The notes: generated from the sequence alone by a model not told the origin. A stretch of 55,076 nt of DNA from Actinomadura viridilutea (GCA_003001795.1 PVNI01000026.1:1-55076); one strand, 5' to 3'; numbered from the stretch's first letter, positions 24,802 to 33,693 are shown. Numbers and translations: made by a program.

Positions 24802-26184
24802 CTACGGACGGCTGTTGATGAGCGCTCGGGATTGCGCGAGGAAGTCCTTGGCCGGGGCGGACCGGCGGAACGGGGTCAACGCGTCGGCGAAGCGGCGTAG
24901 ATGGCCCAGGCACCGCGCGGAGTTGACCTCAGAGCTGAGGATGGCGACTCCTTCGTTCGCCTGGGCCAACGCGGCGTCGAGGTCAGGCTGTTGCTGTTTG
25001 ATGTAGGTGGTGGCGAGGAGAAACTTCCGTAGGGCGCGTTCGCGCGAGTATGTGGAGTCTTGGAGTTTAAGCGCGCGGCGGAGGTGGAACCGCGCCTGGC
25101 GGTAGTCTCCGATCTTCATGTGGCAGTAGCCGGCCTGCGCGTGAGCTTGAGAAAGGTTCATCCAGTAACTCCACCCGGGATCTCCGGTGGAAGTTGGTTG
25201 GTCGGCGAGGGCATCGAAGGCGGCGTCGATCGCGCGGTTCGTGGTGGCGGCGCGGCGGGTAGCGGTAGCGGTCTGGTCGTTGGCGCTGGCTTCGGCTGCG
25301 CGGAGCGCAAGGATGGCCCTGACCTTCGGGCTGGCGCCGGGGTAGGCGCTGCGGGCGGTTTCGGCGAGTATCACTGCCTCGCGGCCGCCGTCGAGGTCTT
25401 TGGCCTGGCAGGACATGAACCCGAGTATGTTGGCGCCCAGCGCGCGGTCACCAGCAGTGTGAGCGGCGTGGAGTCCGGCGATCCAGTAACGCTGAGCGCG
25501 TGCGTGCTGGTTGTCGTCGAAGGCGGCGAATCCGGCCAGGCGCAGCAGCTCGCCGGCTGTGGCGTGCAGGCGGCGGCCGACTGTGGCCGTGTAGCTGTGT
25601 TCGTCCAGCAGGGTGGTGACGTACCGCAGGTGTTCGTGGATCAGGCTGAGGAGTTGCCCGCCGCCGATCTGGTCGTCCATGCGGCGCAGTCGGTCGGTGA
25701 TGTGATCCAGGTCGTCGACGACACTGATCGGGACATTGGAACCAGCGGCGCGTGCGGCGGCCTGTGCGGGGTGAGCGATGAGCCATTCGTGGGCAGGTGC
25801 GGTCAGCGCTGTGCCCATCAGCATCATGAAGTGGCGCCGGTCCATGAGGCCAGCGTGGGTGACCGCACGGAGTGCGCGCAAGGTCCCCGCCGCAGTCCAT
25901 GGAGTCTGTAGACCGGCGGCCGCAGGTACGGTGTCCGGCTCGTCAGGAGGCCAGCCCATCTCTTCGACGGTGATGGTCCTGCCCAGCTCCTGACTGAGTA
26001 CTTGGACGACCAGCGATCGCCAGGGGGGTTTCGGCGTCTGCCCCTGGATCCACTTGTAAGGGGTCTTCGGATGCACGCGCTGCGGGAGCCTGAGCGTTTC
26101 GGCAAGCGCGTTAACTCGTCCGGCTAAACGTTCGCCGTTCATGCCGATCGTAGCCAGCAGCTCCTTCAGCGGCGCGTCAGGCAT
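24802..26184 (-). CDS. HTH/TPR transcriptional regulator of the nucleoside-type cassette
   Basis: A 460-residue regulator of a type common in actinobacteria. The N-terminal 75 residues hold a helix-turn-helix-like region (RVHPKTPYKWIQGQTPKPPW). After a short hydrophobic stretch (DRRHFMMLMGTAL) the rest is an array of tetratricopeptide-like helices (LRLAGFAAFDDNQHARAQRY, YCHMKIGDYRQARFHLRRAL). GGAGGTCCC precedes the ATG at 26184; the frame extends to 26292 without support. It is divergent from the epimerase operon across 285 bases containing four CTAC-centred repeats, so it is the likely controller of that operon. Confidence 0.75.
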   Translation of the reverse strand: MPDAPLKELLATIGMNGERLAGRVNALAETLRLPQRVHPKTPYKWIQGQTPKPPWRSLVVQVLSQELGRTITVEEMGWPPDEPDTVPAAAGLQTPWTAAGTLRALRAVTHAGLMDRRHFMMLMGTALTAPAHEWLIAHPAQAAARAAGSNVPISVVDDLDHITDRLRRMDDQIGGGQLLSLIHEHLRYVTTLLDEHSYTATVGRRLHATAGELLRLAGFAAFDDNQHARAQRYWIAGLHAAHTAGDRALGANILGFMSCQAKDLDGGREAVILAETARSAYPGASPKVRAILALRAAEASANDQTATATRRAATTNRAIDAAFDALADQPTSTGDPGWSYWMNLSQAHAQAGYCHMKIGDYRQARFHLRRALKLQDSTYSRERALRKFLLATTYIKQQQPDLDAALAQANEGVAILSSEVNSARCLGHLRRFADALTPFRRSAPAKDFLAQSRALINSRP

Positions 26185-26286
26185 GGGACCTCCATGAGTG
26201 GCGCAACCGGCTCCGCGCGGCGCTTCCTCCGCAGCACATTGGACACGGTACTGGCGACAGTAGACGAGCTGATGCTGGTGAGCTAT

Positions 26287-26339
26287 GGCCACTACCGGTT
26301 CGCTATGCGCGCTACCAGGCCACTACTGGCCGCTACAGG
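26287..26339. promoter_or_regulatory. Four phased CTAC-centred repeats, possible operator
   Basis: GGCCACTACCGG (26287-26298), GCGCTACCAGG (26309-26319), GGCCACTACTGG (26318-26329) and GGCCGCTACAGG (26328-26339) share a CTAC core. The cores start at 26292, 26312, 26323 and 26333, that is 20, 11 and 10 bases apart, roughly helical phasing. They lie between the divergent regulator and epimerase genes. Binding by the neighbouring HTH/TPR protein is inferred. Confidence 0.5.
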
Positions 26340-26469
26340 GGGCTCAGGTCCGCACCATCGGCACCACTGTCGGGCGGACCTGTCGTCGGGCTTGTCTATG
26401 AGGCGTGAGGTCCTGGGATCCGATTGCGGAGATCACCTCTGCGCCCTCGGACCGGAGAGGCGGTACCCC

Positions 26470-27543
26470 ATGGTGGAGCGTTCTGATCTTCTCTCGCAGT
26501 TGCCGCCCACGTCGACGACCTTGTCGAGGCCGGTGCTGGTGACCGGCACGGAGGGGTTCATCGGTCGGCACCTGCGCGCGGCGTTGGTGGAGCGGAACGT
26601 GCCGGTGATCGGCGTGGACACACGCTGCCCCGAGCCCAATGACGGAGCGTCGTTGATCGTCAATTCGCGCCTGTGCCAGGTTAAGGCCGATTTGACCACA
26701 ATGGAACTGAGCGAGCTGTCCGGGCTCCTGGCACAGGTCGGCGCGGTGGTGCATTTGGCGGCGGCCACCGATGTGGCCGCTTCGTGGGATACGGGGTTCG
26801 CCGACCACGCAGCGTCGGTGCTGGGCACGCAACGGCTACTGCGCGCATGTCAGCTGGTGGGTGTGCCTCGGGTGGTCCTGGCCTCCTCCTCCCACGTGTA
26901 CGGGCCGGGTGTGACCGGGCCGGTCAGTGAGGACGCGCCGACCGAGCCGACCTCCCCGTACGGCGTGGCCAAGCTCGCGGCGGAGCGACTGGCACTCGCC
27001 TACGCCCGACATCCGCGTTCCACGATGAGCGTTGTTGCGCTGAGGTTCTTCACCGCATTCGGGCCAGGCTGCCGTCCGGCAATGGTGATCAACCGGATGT
27101 TCACCGCCGCCGTCAGCGGGCAGCCGCTTCCTCTGTACGGGACCGGCACCGTACCCCACACCTGGACGTACGTCTCCGACCTGGTCGAGGCCACCCTGGC
27201 GGCGATTGCCGCGCCACTGGACGCGGGCCAAGGCCTGGTCGTGAACGCAGCCGGAAGCGACGCGGCGTCGCTCCGGCAGGTCGCCGAGAGAATCGGAGAC
27301 CTGGTCGGCGCACCGGTGCCGCTGCGGAAGACTGGTGACCGAGCGGGCGATGCCGCCGCCACACGCGCCGACCTGACCCGGGCCGCGCTGGTGCTCAGGT
27401 GGTTCCCGAAGGTCGGGCTGGACGAGGGCCTGCGGCGACAGTGGCAGCACCTTCGCAAAATGTTTGCCCCATCCGCACCGCCCGACTGGTCCGGGGCGGC
27501 GCCGAGCAGGGCGGAGCCTTCGCGCGGAGGGGCCACGCAATGA
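26470..27543 (+). CDS. NAD-dependent epimerase/dehydratase (extended SDR)
   Basis: A 357-residue extended short-chain dehydrogenase of the sugar-nucleotide epimerase type. The NAD-binding motif is TGTEGFIGRHL, followed by VVHLAAATDV, the Ser-containing strand LASSSHVYG, and the catalytic YGVAK. A substrate segment (VINRMFTAAVSGQPLPLYGTG) is also typical. Substrates are usually NDP-sugars; here it may supply or rework a sugar for the cassette. I chose the ATG at 26470 (GAGAGG upstream); the frame is open from 26194 but earlier codons overlap the promoter repeats. It overlaps the next gene by four bases. Confidence 0.85.
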   Translation: MVERSDLLSQLPPTSTTLSRPVLVTGTEGFIGRHLRAALVERNVPVIGVDTRCPEPNDGASLIVNSRLCQVKADLTTMELSELSGLLAQVGAVVHLAAATDVAASWDTGFADHAASVLGTQRLLRACQLVGVPRVVLASSSHVYGPGVTGPVSEDAPTEPTSPYGVAKLAAERLALAYARHPRSTMSVVALRFFTAFGPGCRPAMVINRMFTAAVSGQPLPLYGTGTVPHTWTYVSDLVEATLAAIAAPLDAGQGLVVNAAGSDAASLRQVAERIGDLVGAPVPLRKTGDRAGDAAATRADLTRAALVLRWFPKVGLDEGLRRQWQHLRKMFAPSAPPDWSGAAPSRAEPSRGGATQ

Positions 27544-28511
27544 TCGCGCTGACCAATGACTCGGCAACCGAACTGTGGCGTGATGCCGTCGCGGTCGTCG
27601 TGGAACAAGGGGCCGCCTCTGCGCCGCGCGGCCTGTCCACGCGGGAAGTCGTTGACGTCCATCTGGAATTGACCTCCCCGCGACGGCGGCTGGTGTGCGC
27701 CCCGCCGGTCCGGGTGATCAACGCGGCGTTCGCGGTGGCGGAGACAGTGTGGATTCTGGCCGGAGTGGACGACGGATGGATCTACACCTACAACCAGCGG
27801 TTGCGACAGTTCGCTGATGACCACGTCTTGCGCGGCGCCTACGGCCCTCGATTGCGAGCCTGGGCCGGGCGCATTGACCAGCTCGATCAGGCCCGCCGTC
27901 TGCTGCTGGACGATCCGGAATCACGGCGTGCAGTGGTACAGCTGTGGGACCCGCTCCGCGACCACAAGGGGAACAAAGACGTGCCGTGCACGCTCGGATG
28001 GCAGTTCATCCTGCGCGACGGACGGCTGGACCTGCACACCACGATGCGTAGCCAGGACCTGTGGCTGGGCTTCTGCTACGACCTGTTCACCGACACCGTC
28101 CTGCATGAGCTGATGGCCAGCTGGGTGGGAGCGGAACTGGGCACCTACCACCACCACGTCATGTCGCTGCATCTCTACGACGAGCATCTGCCTGCCGCCC
28201 AAGACCTGCTGACGGGTCTCGCGGTCCGCCCGAGCCCGGTGATGCCGCAGTTGAGCGTGCCATGGCAGGACTTCGACACGCTCTTGCAGGCGGTGATCGA
28301 GGACCGCGACCTCGATCACCCCGGCTGGGCCAAGGCGGCGGCCGTGATGCGCAGCTACCGCATCCGCCGTGGCGGTGACCACGACGACGCGTACCGCTTG
28401 GCCCATGCCACTGGCGGGCCGCTGGGTGAAGCACTGCTCGCCTGGTACGAGCACTTGGACCGCGCCGCCCAACACCTGCCCGACCCGATCCCGGAAAGTG
28501 ACCGCCCATGA
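27540..28511 (+). CDS. Thymidylate-synthase-fold enzyme, predicted (d)CMP 5-hydroxymethylase
   Basis: A 323-residue thymidylate synthase homologue. Using E. coli ThyA numbering known from the family, the catalytic Cys146 aligns with Cys150 (DVPCTLGW), Arg166 with Arg170 (MRSQD), and His207 and Tyr209 with His211 and Tyr213 (LHLYDEH), all with identical spacing. ThyA Asn177, which selects uracil, is Asp181 here (FCYDLF). Asp at this place is the mark of dCMP hydroxymethylases and the CMP hydroxymethylase MilA. ThyA His147 is replaced by Thr151. The reaction would add a hydroxymethyl group to C5 of a cytosine nucleotide using methylene-tetrahydrofolate. Whether CMP or dCMP is used is open. It overlaps both neighbours (ATGA). 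Confidence 0.82.
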   Translation: MIALTNDSATELWRDAVAVVVEQGAASAPRGLSTREVVDVHLELTSPRRRLVCAPPVRVINAAFAVAETVWILAGVDDGWIYTYNQRLRQFADDHVLRGAYGPRLRAWAGRIDQLDQARRLLLDDPESRRAVVQLWDPLRDHKGNKDVPCTLGWQFILRDGRLDLHTTMRSQDLWLGFCYDLFTDTVLHELMASWVGAELGTYHHHVMSLHLYDEHLPAAQDLLTGLAVRPSPVMPQLSVPWQDFDTLLQAVIEDRDLDHPGWAKAAAVMRSYRIRRGGDHDDAYRLAHATGGPLGEALLAWYEHLDRAAQHLPDPIPESDRP

Positions 28512-30346
28512 ACGCGATTACGGCCGCCCCCACGGAGCCGGTGGTGCTCGGCTTGTGCTCGGGCACGCACGACTCTGCCGCCGCGCTCATCGCGGGCCGG
28601 CGCCTGGTGGGATTGGTAGAGGAAGAACGCCTCAACGGCGATAAGCACACCCGCGCCTACCCACAGCAGGCGATCTCCTGGCTGTTGGATGAGGCGAACC
28701 TGTCGCCGAGCCAGGTCACGCACGTCGCCTACAACTTCGACCCGCGCCGTTACCTGACGGCTGCCGCCGCCTCACTGGCCCATCTGCTGTGCCCGACCAC
28801 AATGCGGCGTTCCCTGCCGCGCGCCCGCTCGTTCGCTCGCGTCCACGTCTTGGCCCGCGAGCGGTACGCCCAGTTCGCACGCTGCTTCCCGAACGCGGCC
28901 ATAACCGGCGTGGAGCATCACCTGGCGCACGGGTTGTACGCCCTCGCCGCTGGTGCCGACCGTCTCGCCCCTGCACGCGGGGCGGCGGTGCTGGTAGTCG
29001 ACAGCCTCGGAGAGTCTGCGACCACCACCATCACCCACGCACGCCGTGCCGCCGACGGGCGCCTGCACCTGCGTCGCCTGCTCACCGTCAACGATCCCGC
29101 CTCCCTCGGGTATGTCTACGGTGCCGTCACGGCGCACCTGGGCTGGCGACGCGGTGACGAGGAAGGCACGGTGATGGCGCTGGCCGCCACCGGCGACCCG
29201 GCCCGCTTTCGAAACCTGTTCCGCCAGGCCATCCCGCTCACTTCCAGCGGCTTTCGTGTGGACGTGCGGTGGTTCCCGCTGCGGGTGCTGTCACGGGCGT
29301 GGCCGCGCGTCAGCGAGGCGTTTATCGCCGCGACCTGCCCACCTCGCGCCCCAGACGCCCCAGTGGAACAGGTCCACCGGGATCTGGCCGCCGCGCTTCA
29401 GGAGCGTATCGAGCACGTCATGGTGCACCTTGCACGGCTGGCGCGGGCCCTGACCGGCGAGCCGGTGCTGATGGTCGGGGGCGGGGTCGCGATGAACTGT
29501 GTAGCCATTGGAAAGATCTGCCAGCAGGCCGAGTTCGAGCAGGTCACCGTCCCGCCCGCCCCCGGGGATTCAGGTACGGCGGCAGGTGCGGCCCTGGCAT
29601 TGCATCGAACGCTCACCGGGCGTCTCCCGTCCGGCGTCGCAGGAGCCTGTTATCTCGGTCCCAGCTACGACGAGGTACGGCTGTCTCGCCAACCGCGGCC
29701 GGGGCTGATCGCGGTTCGGCTCTCCGAGCCCGCCGAACTGATCGCGCAGCGGCTCGCAGATGGGCAGATCGTCGGTCTGTTCCAAGGGCGGCTGGAGGCT
29801 GGGCCGCGTGCACTGGGCAACCGCTCGATCCTGGCGTCACCGCTGACGCCCGGCGTTGTGGACCGGCTGAACGCCACGGTGAAGTATCGAGAGCCATTCC
29901 GGCCATTCGCGCCCGTCGTACTCGCCGACCACGCCAGCGACTATTTCACCCTCGCCCAGCCGTCGCCGTTCATGTCGATCGCCTCAGGTGTGACCGACCT
30001 CGCCCGGCAGACGGTCCCCGCGGTTGTGCACGTCAACGGCACGGCTCGTGTGCAGACAGTCACGCACGAGCAGAACTCGCTCCTGGCCGAGATCCTGGCC
30101 GAGTTCGCCGCCATCACCGGCCACCCGGTACTGATCAACACCTCGCTGAACGTAAAGGGCAAACCGATCTGCGGCACCGTCGACCAGGCATTGGACTGCC
30201 TGACAGCATCCGGGTTGGACGCGGCCTTGATCGGCGAGTGGTGGGTGACCAAGACCGCACGCTCCAACGTATCCCCGCTCACCGCCACTGCGCAGAGCGC
30301 TCCGTCATCGGGCGCCGACTTCAAACCAGACATGGAGGCCGAGTGA
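28508..30346 (+). CDS. NodU/CmcH-type O-carbamoyltransferase
   Basis: A 612-residue carbamoyltransferase of the NodU/CmcH/TobZ family, which uses carbamoyl phosphate and ATP to carbamoylate hydroxyl groups through a carbamoyl-adenylate. The start has the family's LGLCSGTHDSAAALI. The metal-binding HHLAH is at 137-141. MVGGGVAMNCVAIGK and the C-terminal YrdC-like/carbamoyl-adenylate part (EAGPRALGNRSILA, FRPFAPVV, PVLINTSLNVKGKPI) are all present. Length fits the family. Coupled by ATGA to the hydroxymethylase gene, its natural acceptor would be the new hydroxymethyl group; a sugar hydroxyl is the alternative. Confidence 0.9.
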   Translation: MNAITAAPTEPVVLGLCSGTHDSAAALIAGRRLVGLVEEERLNGDKHTRAYPQQAISWLLDEANLSPSQVTHVAYNFDPRRYLTAAAASLAHLLCPTTMRRSLPRARSFARVHVLARERYAQFARCFPNAAITGVEHHLAHGLYALAAGADRLAPARGAAVLVVDSLGESATTTITHARRAADGRLHLRRLLTVNDPASLGYVYGAVTAHLGWRRGDEEGTVMALAATGDPARFRNLFRQAIPLTSSGFRVDVRWFPLRVLSRAWPRVSEAFIAATCPPRAPDAPVEQVHRDLAAALQERIEHVMVHLARLARALTGEPVLMVGGGVAMNCVAIGKICQQAEFEQVTVPPAPGDSGTAAGAALALHRTLTGRLPSGVAGACYLGPSYDEVRLSRQPRPGLIAVRLSEPAELIAQRLADGQIVGLFQGRLEAGPRALGNRSILASPLTPGVVDRLNATVKYREPFRPFAPVVLADHASDYFTLAQPSPFMSIASGVTDLARQTVPAVVHVNGTARVQTVTHEQNSLLAEILAEFAAITGHPVLINTSLNVKGKPICGTVDQALDCLTASGLDAALIGEWWVTKTARSNVSPLTATAQSAPSSGADFKPDMEAE

Positions 30347-31398
30347 TGAGAATCGGCTACAGCTTCTGGGGTTTCCTCGGCGCGGGAATCACGGACACCC
30401 CCGATGGCGGGCGCAGCCACCGCCGCACCCTTATCGACGGCATCATCACCGACCTCGGCCACGAAGTCGTCTTCCTTCAGGCCAACCGTGACCTGGACGA
30501 GGCCGACGAGGACCTGCGCGACCACTACACCTGGGACAGCGGCTTTCCGAACGTGGACGCGCTGATGCTGGAATGGCGTTGGCCGATCGAAGGCCGCAAC
30601 ACCACCACCTGCGGCAGCCCCGGCCACACGTGCGACCTGCACCGCCAAGCCGAGCTCCTGGCCCACTACACCCGCGACCGGCACATCCCTACCCTGATCT
30701 GGGACAAGGATCTTCAGCTCGCCACCGATGCCTCGCTGCGGCACGCGCCACACGTGACCGTCTGCGAGGCCGCACTGCACCCCGGGCCCGGCGCAGCCCG
30801 TCTGCTGTTCCCGATCAACGACAACGTTCTGAACACCGCCGACCCACACCGACTTGCCGCCCTCCACCGTGACCTGCCGCTCGTCTACATTGGCAACCAG
30901 TACGACCGCGACCGGCAGTTCGACCGCTACTTCGCGCCTGCCGCCGCCGAGGTCGATCACCTGGTCGCCGGCAAGTGGACCACCACCGACCGATGGCCCC
31001 ACGTCCACTTCATCGGCCGCATCCCTTTTCCCGAGGTAGATCGCTTGTATCGGCGCAGCCTGGCCACTGTGTTGCTGGCCCCCGACCGGACCGCCGCGCG
31101 TGGCCAGTTCACCCAGCGGATCTTCGAGGCGGTACTGGCCGGATGCCTGCCAATCACCCCGTCCGAACTCCGCTCAGCTGACAAGGTCGTCCCAGAAGAG
31201 CTCATCATCACTGACGCGGCCGACGTCCGCCATGTCCTCGACAACCTCGCCGCGCTCGCAGGCGGCACAGGCCACGCTGATCTCATCGGCCGCTGCCTGC
31301 GCCACCTGGAGATCTTCCGACTGTCGACGCAGCTAGAGACCCTGAACGACCTGCTGTATCACAGCACGGCCCCACATGGCGGATGGATTGCACGATGA
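30346..31398 (+). CDS. Glycosyltransferase-like protein (GT-B/CgeB-like)
   Basis: A 350-residue protein resembling GT-B glycosyltransferases of the CgeB type. The N-terminal domain begins MRIGYSFWGFLGAG and has a GRSHRRTLIDGI segment. The C-terminal domain has VHFIGRIPFPEVDRLYRRS, APDRTAARGQFTQRIFEAVL and AGCLPITPSEL, which match the nucleotide-sugar binding end of the fold. The ATG overlaps the carbamoyltransferase stop by one base (TGATG); a GTG three bases earlier is also possible. Donor and acceptor are unknown, but the context suggests a modified nucleoside or sugar. Confidence 0.65.
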   Translation: MRIGYSFWGFLGAGITDTPDGGRSHRRTLIDGIITDLGHEVVFLQANRDLDEADEDLRDHYTWDSGFPNVDALMLEWRWPIEGRNTTTCGSPGHTCDLHRQAELLAHYTRDRHIPTLIWDKDLQLATDASLRHAPHVTVCEAALHPGPGAARLLFPINDNVLNTADPHRLAALHRDLPLVYIGNQYDRDRQFDRYFAPAAAEVDHLVAGKWTTTDRWPHVHFIGRIPFPEVDRLYRRSLATVLLAPDRTAARGQFTQRIFEAVLAGCLPITPSELRSADKVVPEELIITDAADVRHVLDNLAALAGGTGHADLIGRCLRHLEIFRLSTQLETLNDLLYHSTAPHGGWIAR

Positions 31399-31494
31399 CC
31401 GCGTCCGACACTGCGGCAAGGACAGCGGAGATCGTGCCGAGCATTTGGCGTGCCCGACCGACACACGGCCTCGCAGCCGGTACCGTCAACCTCC

Positions 31495-32019
31495 ATGGAG
31501 CCCAGCCCGACGCAACCGCTGAAAAGAGTCGCGATCATCGGCTGTGGCGGGTCCGGCAAGACCACCATCGGCCGCCGTCTCGCCGCGCGCATCGGCACCG
31601 AGATCATCCACCTGGACGCCGTCTACTACGACGACGAGTGGAACAAGCTGCCACAAGACAAGTTCGCGCAAATCCAAGAAGAACTCGTCGCAGCGGACAG
31701 CTGGGTGATCGACGGCAACTACGCCGGCACACTCCCCATCCGGCTTCGCCGCGCCACCCACGTGATCTTCCTGGACCTGCCCGCGATCACCTGCCTGTGG
31801 GGCATAGCCCAGCGCCGCTGGCGCTATCGCGGAGGCCAGCACAAGAACGACGGCGTCTACGACAACATCAACTGGGGCTTCATTCGCTACATCTGGGGCT
31901 ACCGCCGCGAGATGGCCCCCCGAGTCCGCGCACTGATCGCCGAACACGCCGGACACGCCCAGGTGCACATCGTCCGCTCACGGCGCGCCGCCAACCGGCT
32001 CGTCGAACAACTCACATAG
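31495..32019 (+). CDS. Small P-loop kinase (FlaR/adenylate-kinase-like)
   Basis: A P-loop NMP-kinase-like protein. The Walker A motif is IIGCGGSGKTTIGRRLA, then HLDAVYYDDEW, VIDGNYAGTLP and VIFLDLPAIT, as in proteins annotated as topology modulation protein or adenylate kinase. The substrate is unknown; in this operon a modified nucleoside monophosphate is plausible. The start is uncertain: the ATG at 31495 gives a 10-residue lead before the first strand but no clear ribosome site, and a GTG at 31450 is also open. Confidence 0.72.
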   Translation: MEPSPTQPLKRVAIIGCGGSGKTTIGRRLAARIGTEIIHLDAVYYDDEWNKLPQDKFAQIQEELVAADSWVIDGNYAGTLPIRLRRATHVIFLDLPAITCLWGIAQRRWRYRGGQHKNDGVYDNINWGFIRYIWGYRREMAPRVRALIAEHAGHAQVHIVRSRRAANRLVEQLT

Positions 32020-32050
32020 CCCGCTCCTCCTCCGGCGTGCACGGACGGCG

Positions 32051-32938
32051 GTGACCATGCCGCCTAAGTCCTCGAACGGCAGCAACCCGTTCACCGATCC
32101 ACACACGGTGCCTGCCCTGTACGCCGACCGCGTCCGCGTCCAGCGGCGCAGCAACGCCCTGCTGACCGCCAAGATCCGCGGAGCCCATGTCGGAAACATG
32201 GTCGCCGACCTGCTCACCCGCCAGTCTCCGCATCTGACCGATCACCCGGCTCCGCTCATCGCCGACCTCGGCTGCGGCACCGGGCGCCCCACTCGTGTCA
32301 TCGCCCAGCGATTCCCACGAGCGCGGCTGCTGGCCGTCGACGCCTCACCGACCATGCTGGACGCCGCTCGGCACCACCTGGCCACTTCTCTGCCTCGTAA
32401 CCGACACACTCCAGACAAGGCCCAAGTCGGCTACCTGCAGGCCGATTTCCATTCCCTGCCCCTAGCTGCGGCTTCCTGTGACGCCGTCACCGCGGTGTTC
32501 AGCCTGTATCACGCGCCGGCTCCCGCGCATGTCCTGGCCGAGATCGCCCGCTGCCTGCGCCCCGGCAGCGTCGCGGTGCTGGTCACCAAGTCTGCCGACA
32601 GCTATCACCAGCTCGATCATCTTCTCACTGTCACGGGCCTGGACTCTGGCGCCACCACCCGCCCGAGCCTGTACGCGGCTGCGGACAGTCGTCGCCTCCC
32701 CGCCCTGTGCAGCAATGTGCTGACGGTTGAGGCCGTCCTTCATGACCAACACGTCTTCCTTTTCAGAGACGCGGCGCACCTGGCCGACTACTTGGTCACC
32801 GTCCCCAAGTACCAGCTCCCCCCGCCGCTGGATACCGACCCAACAAAACTGGCGGAGCAGCTACGGCGCCGCCGAGGCAACGCCCCCCTGACCGCCACGT
32901 CCACCATCACCTACGTCATTGCCAGGCAGCCGTCATGA
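32051..32938 (+). CDS. SAM-dependent class I methyltransferase
   Basis: A 295-residue methyltransferase. Motif I is IADLGCGTGRPTRVIA, followed by the acidic strand end LLAVDASPTML, motif LPLAAASCDAVTAVFSLYH and the post-motif LRPGSVAVLVTK. This is the standard UbiE/methyltransf_11-like small-molecule fold. The GTG at 32051 is taken as start; an ATG two codons later is equally possible. It overlaps the next gene by four bases. The substrate is unknown; as part of this operon it may tailor the product or provide self-resistance. Confidence 0.8.
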   Translation: MTMPPKSSNGSNPFTDPHTVPALYADRVRVQRRSNALLTAKIRGAHVGNMVADLLTRQSPHLTDHPAPLIADLGCGTGRPTRVIAQRFPRARLLAVDASPTMLDAARHHLATSLPRNRHTPDKAQVGYLQADFHSLPLAAASCDAVTAVFSLYHAPAPAHVLAEIARCLRPGSVAVLVTKSADSYHQLDHLLTVTGLDSGATTRPSLYAAADSRRLPALCSNVLTVEAVLHDQHVFLFRDAAHLADYLVTVPKYQLPPPLDTDPTKLAEQLRRRRGNAPLTATSTITYVIARQPS

Positions 32939-33693
32939 CAGCCAAGCCTCGGCGCTGGACCAAGCACTACCCCGACAGCCCAGACGGAACGGCGAGATGC
33001 CGCACAGCCGCCGCACACCACGCCTGGCTCGCCAGCCTCGGTGCGCCCGTCCCTAGGCTGCTCGTGGCACACCCTCACAAGCTGGAGTTTGAGCACATCG
33101 CCGGAGTCCACGCCCGCCCCCAGGACCTTCCTGCACTCGCTTGTCTCTTGGGTGACCTACACCGCGTCGCCTACGAACACGAGCTGCACCGGGCCCGGCT
33201 GGACCGCCCCCACCACACCACCACAGGCGTAACCATTCCCGACTTCGTCTCGCACCGCCGTATCGCCATCATCCGCCTGCTAACCCAGCGAGCCGTGCCC
33301 GAACCAGCGCTGTCTCTCTCGGACGCCATGAACGCGCTTGACGAAACGCTGGCCGGACCCGCCGCCTTCTACAAGGACAGCAACCCCCGGAACTTCCTGA
33401 TCAGCACCAACGGCCCCGTCCTGGTCGACTTCGACACCGTCACTCTGGCGCCGCTGGGATACGACCTGGCCAAACTGATCGTCACCCTTGCCATGACACA
33501 CGGCCCGATCCCCGACCACCAGATTCGGACAGCGCTGACCACCTACAACACCGCCCTCACCCATGCGATCCGTGAGCTTCAACCTGTCCCATGGAAGACG
33601 CTGATGACCTGGGCCGCCATTCACCACGTCCTCACCAGCCCTTACCTAGGACGCGGCGGCTACCGCCACCGATGGACTGCACATCAGCCCTAA
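32935..33693 (+). CDS. APH/choline-kinase-like phosphotransferase
   Basis: A 252-residue small kinase-like protein. The catalytic loop reads FYKDSNPRNFLI in place of the usual HGDxxxxN, keeping Asp and Asn. The metal-binding segment is LVDFDTVTLAPLGYDLAKL. An adenine-side helix-strand (LEFEHIAGVHARP) precedes them. The N-lobe is short for an aminoglycoside phosphotransferase and lacks an obvious glycine-rich loop. It may phosphorylate the cassette product as biosynthetic step or self-protection. ATGA overlap with the methyltransferase; last gene of the operon. Confidence 0.7.
   Translation: MTAKPRRWTKHYPDSPDGTARCRTAAAHHAWLASLGAPVPRLLVAHPHKLEFEHIAGVHARPQDLPALACLLGDLHRVAYEHELHRARLDRPHHTTTGVTIPDFVSHRRIAIIRLLTQRAVPEPALSLSDAMNALDETLAGPAAFYKDSNPRNFLISTNGPVLVDFDTVTLAPLGYDLAKLIVTLAMTHGPIPDHQIRTALTTYNTALTHAIRELQPVPWKTLMTWAAIHHVLTSPYLGRGGYRHRWTAHQP

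Noticed and set aside
29269..30345. In-frame extension of the glycosyltransferase-like gene back to 29269
   Set aside because: The extension overlaps the confident carbamoyltransferase gene in another frame and is Arg-rich; the ATG at 30346 coupled to the upstream stop is the natural start.
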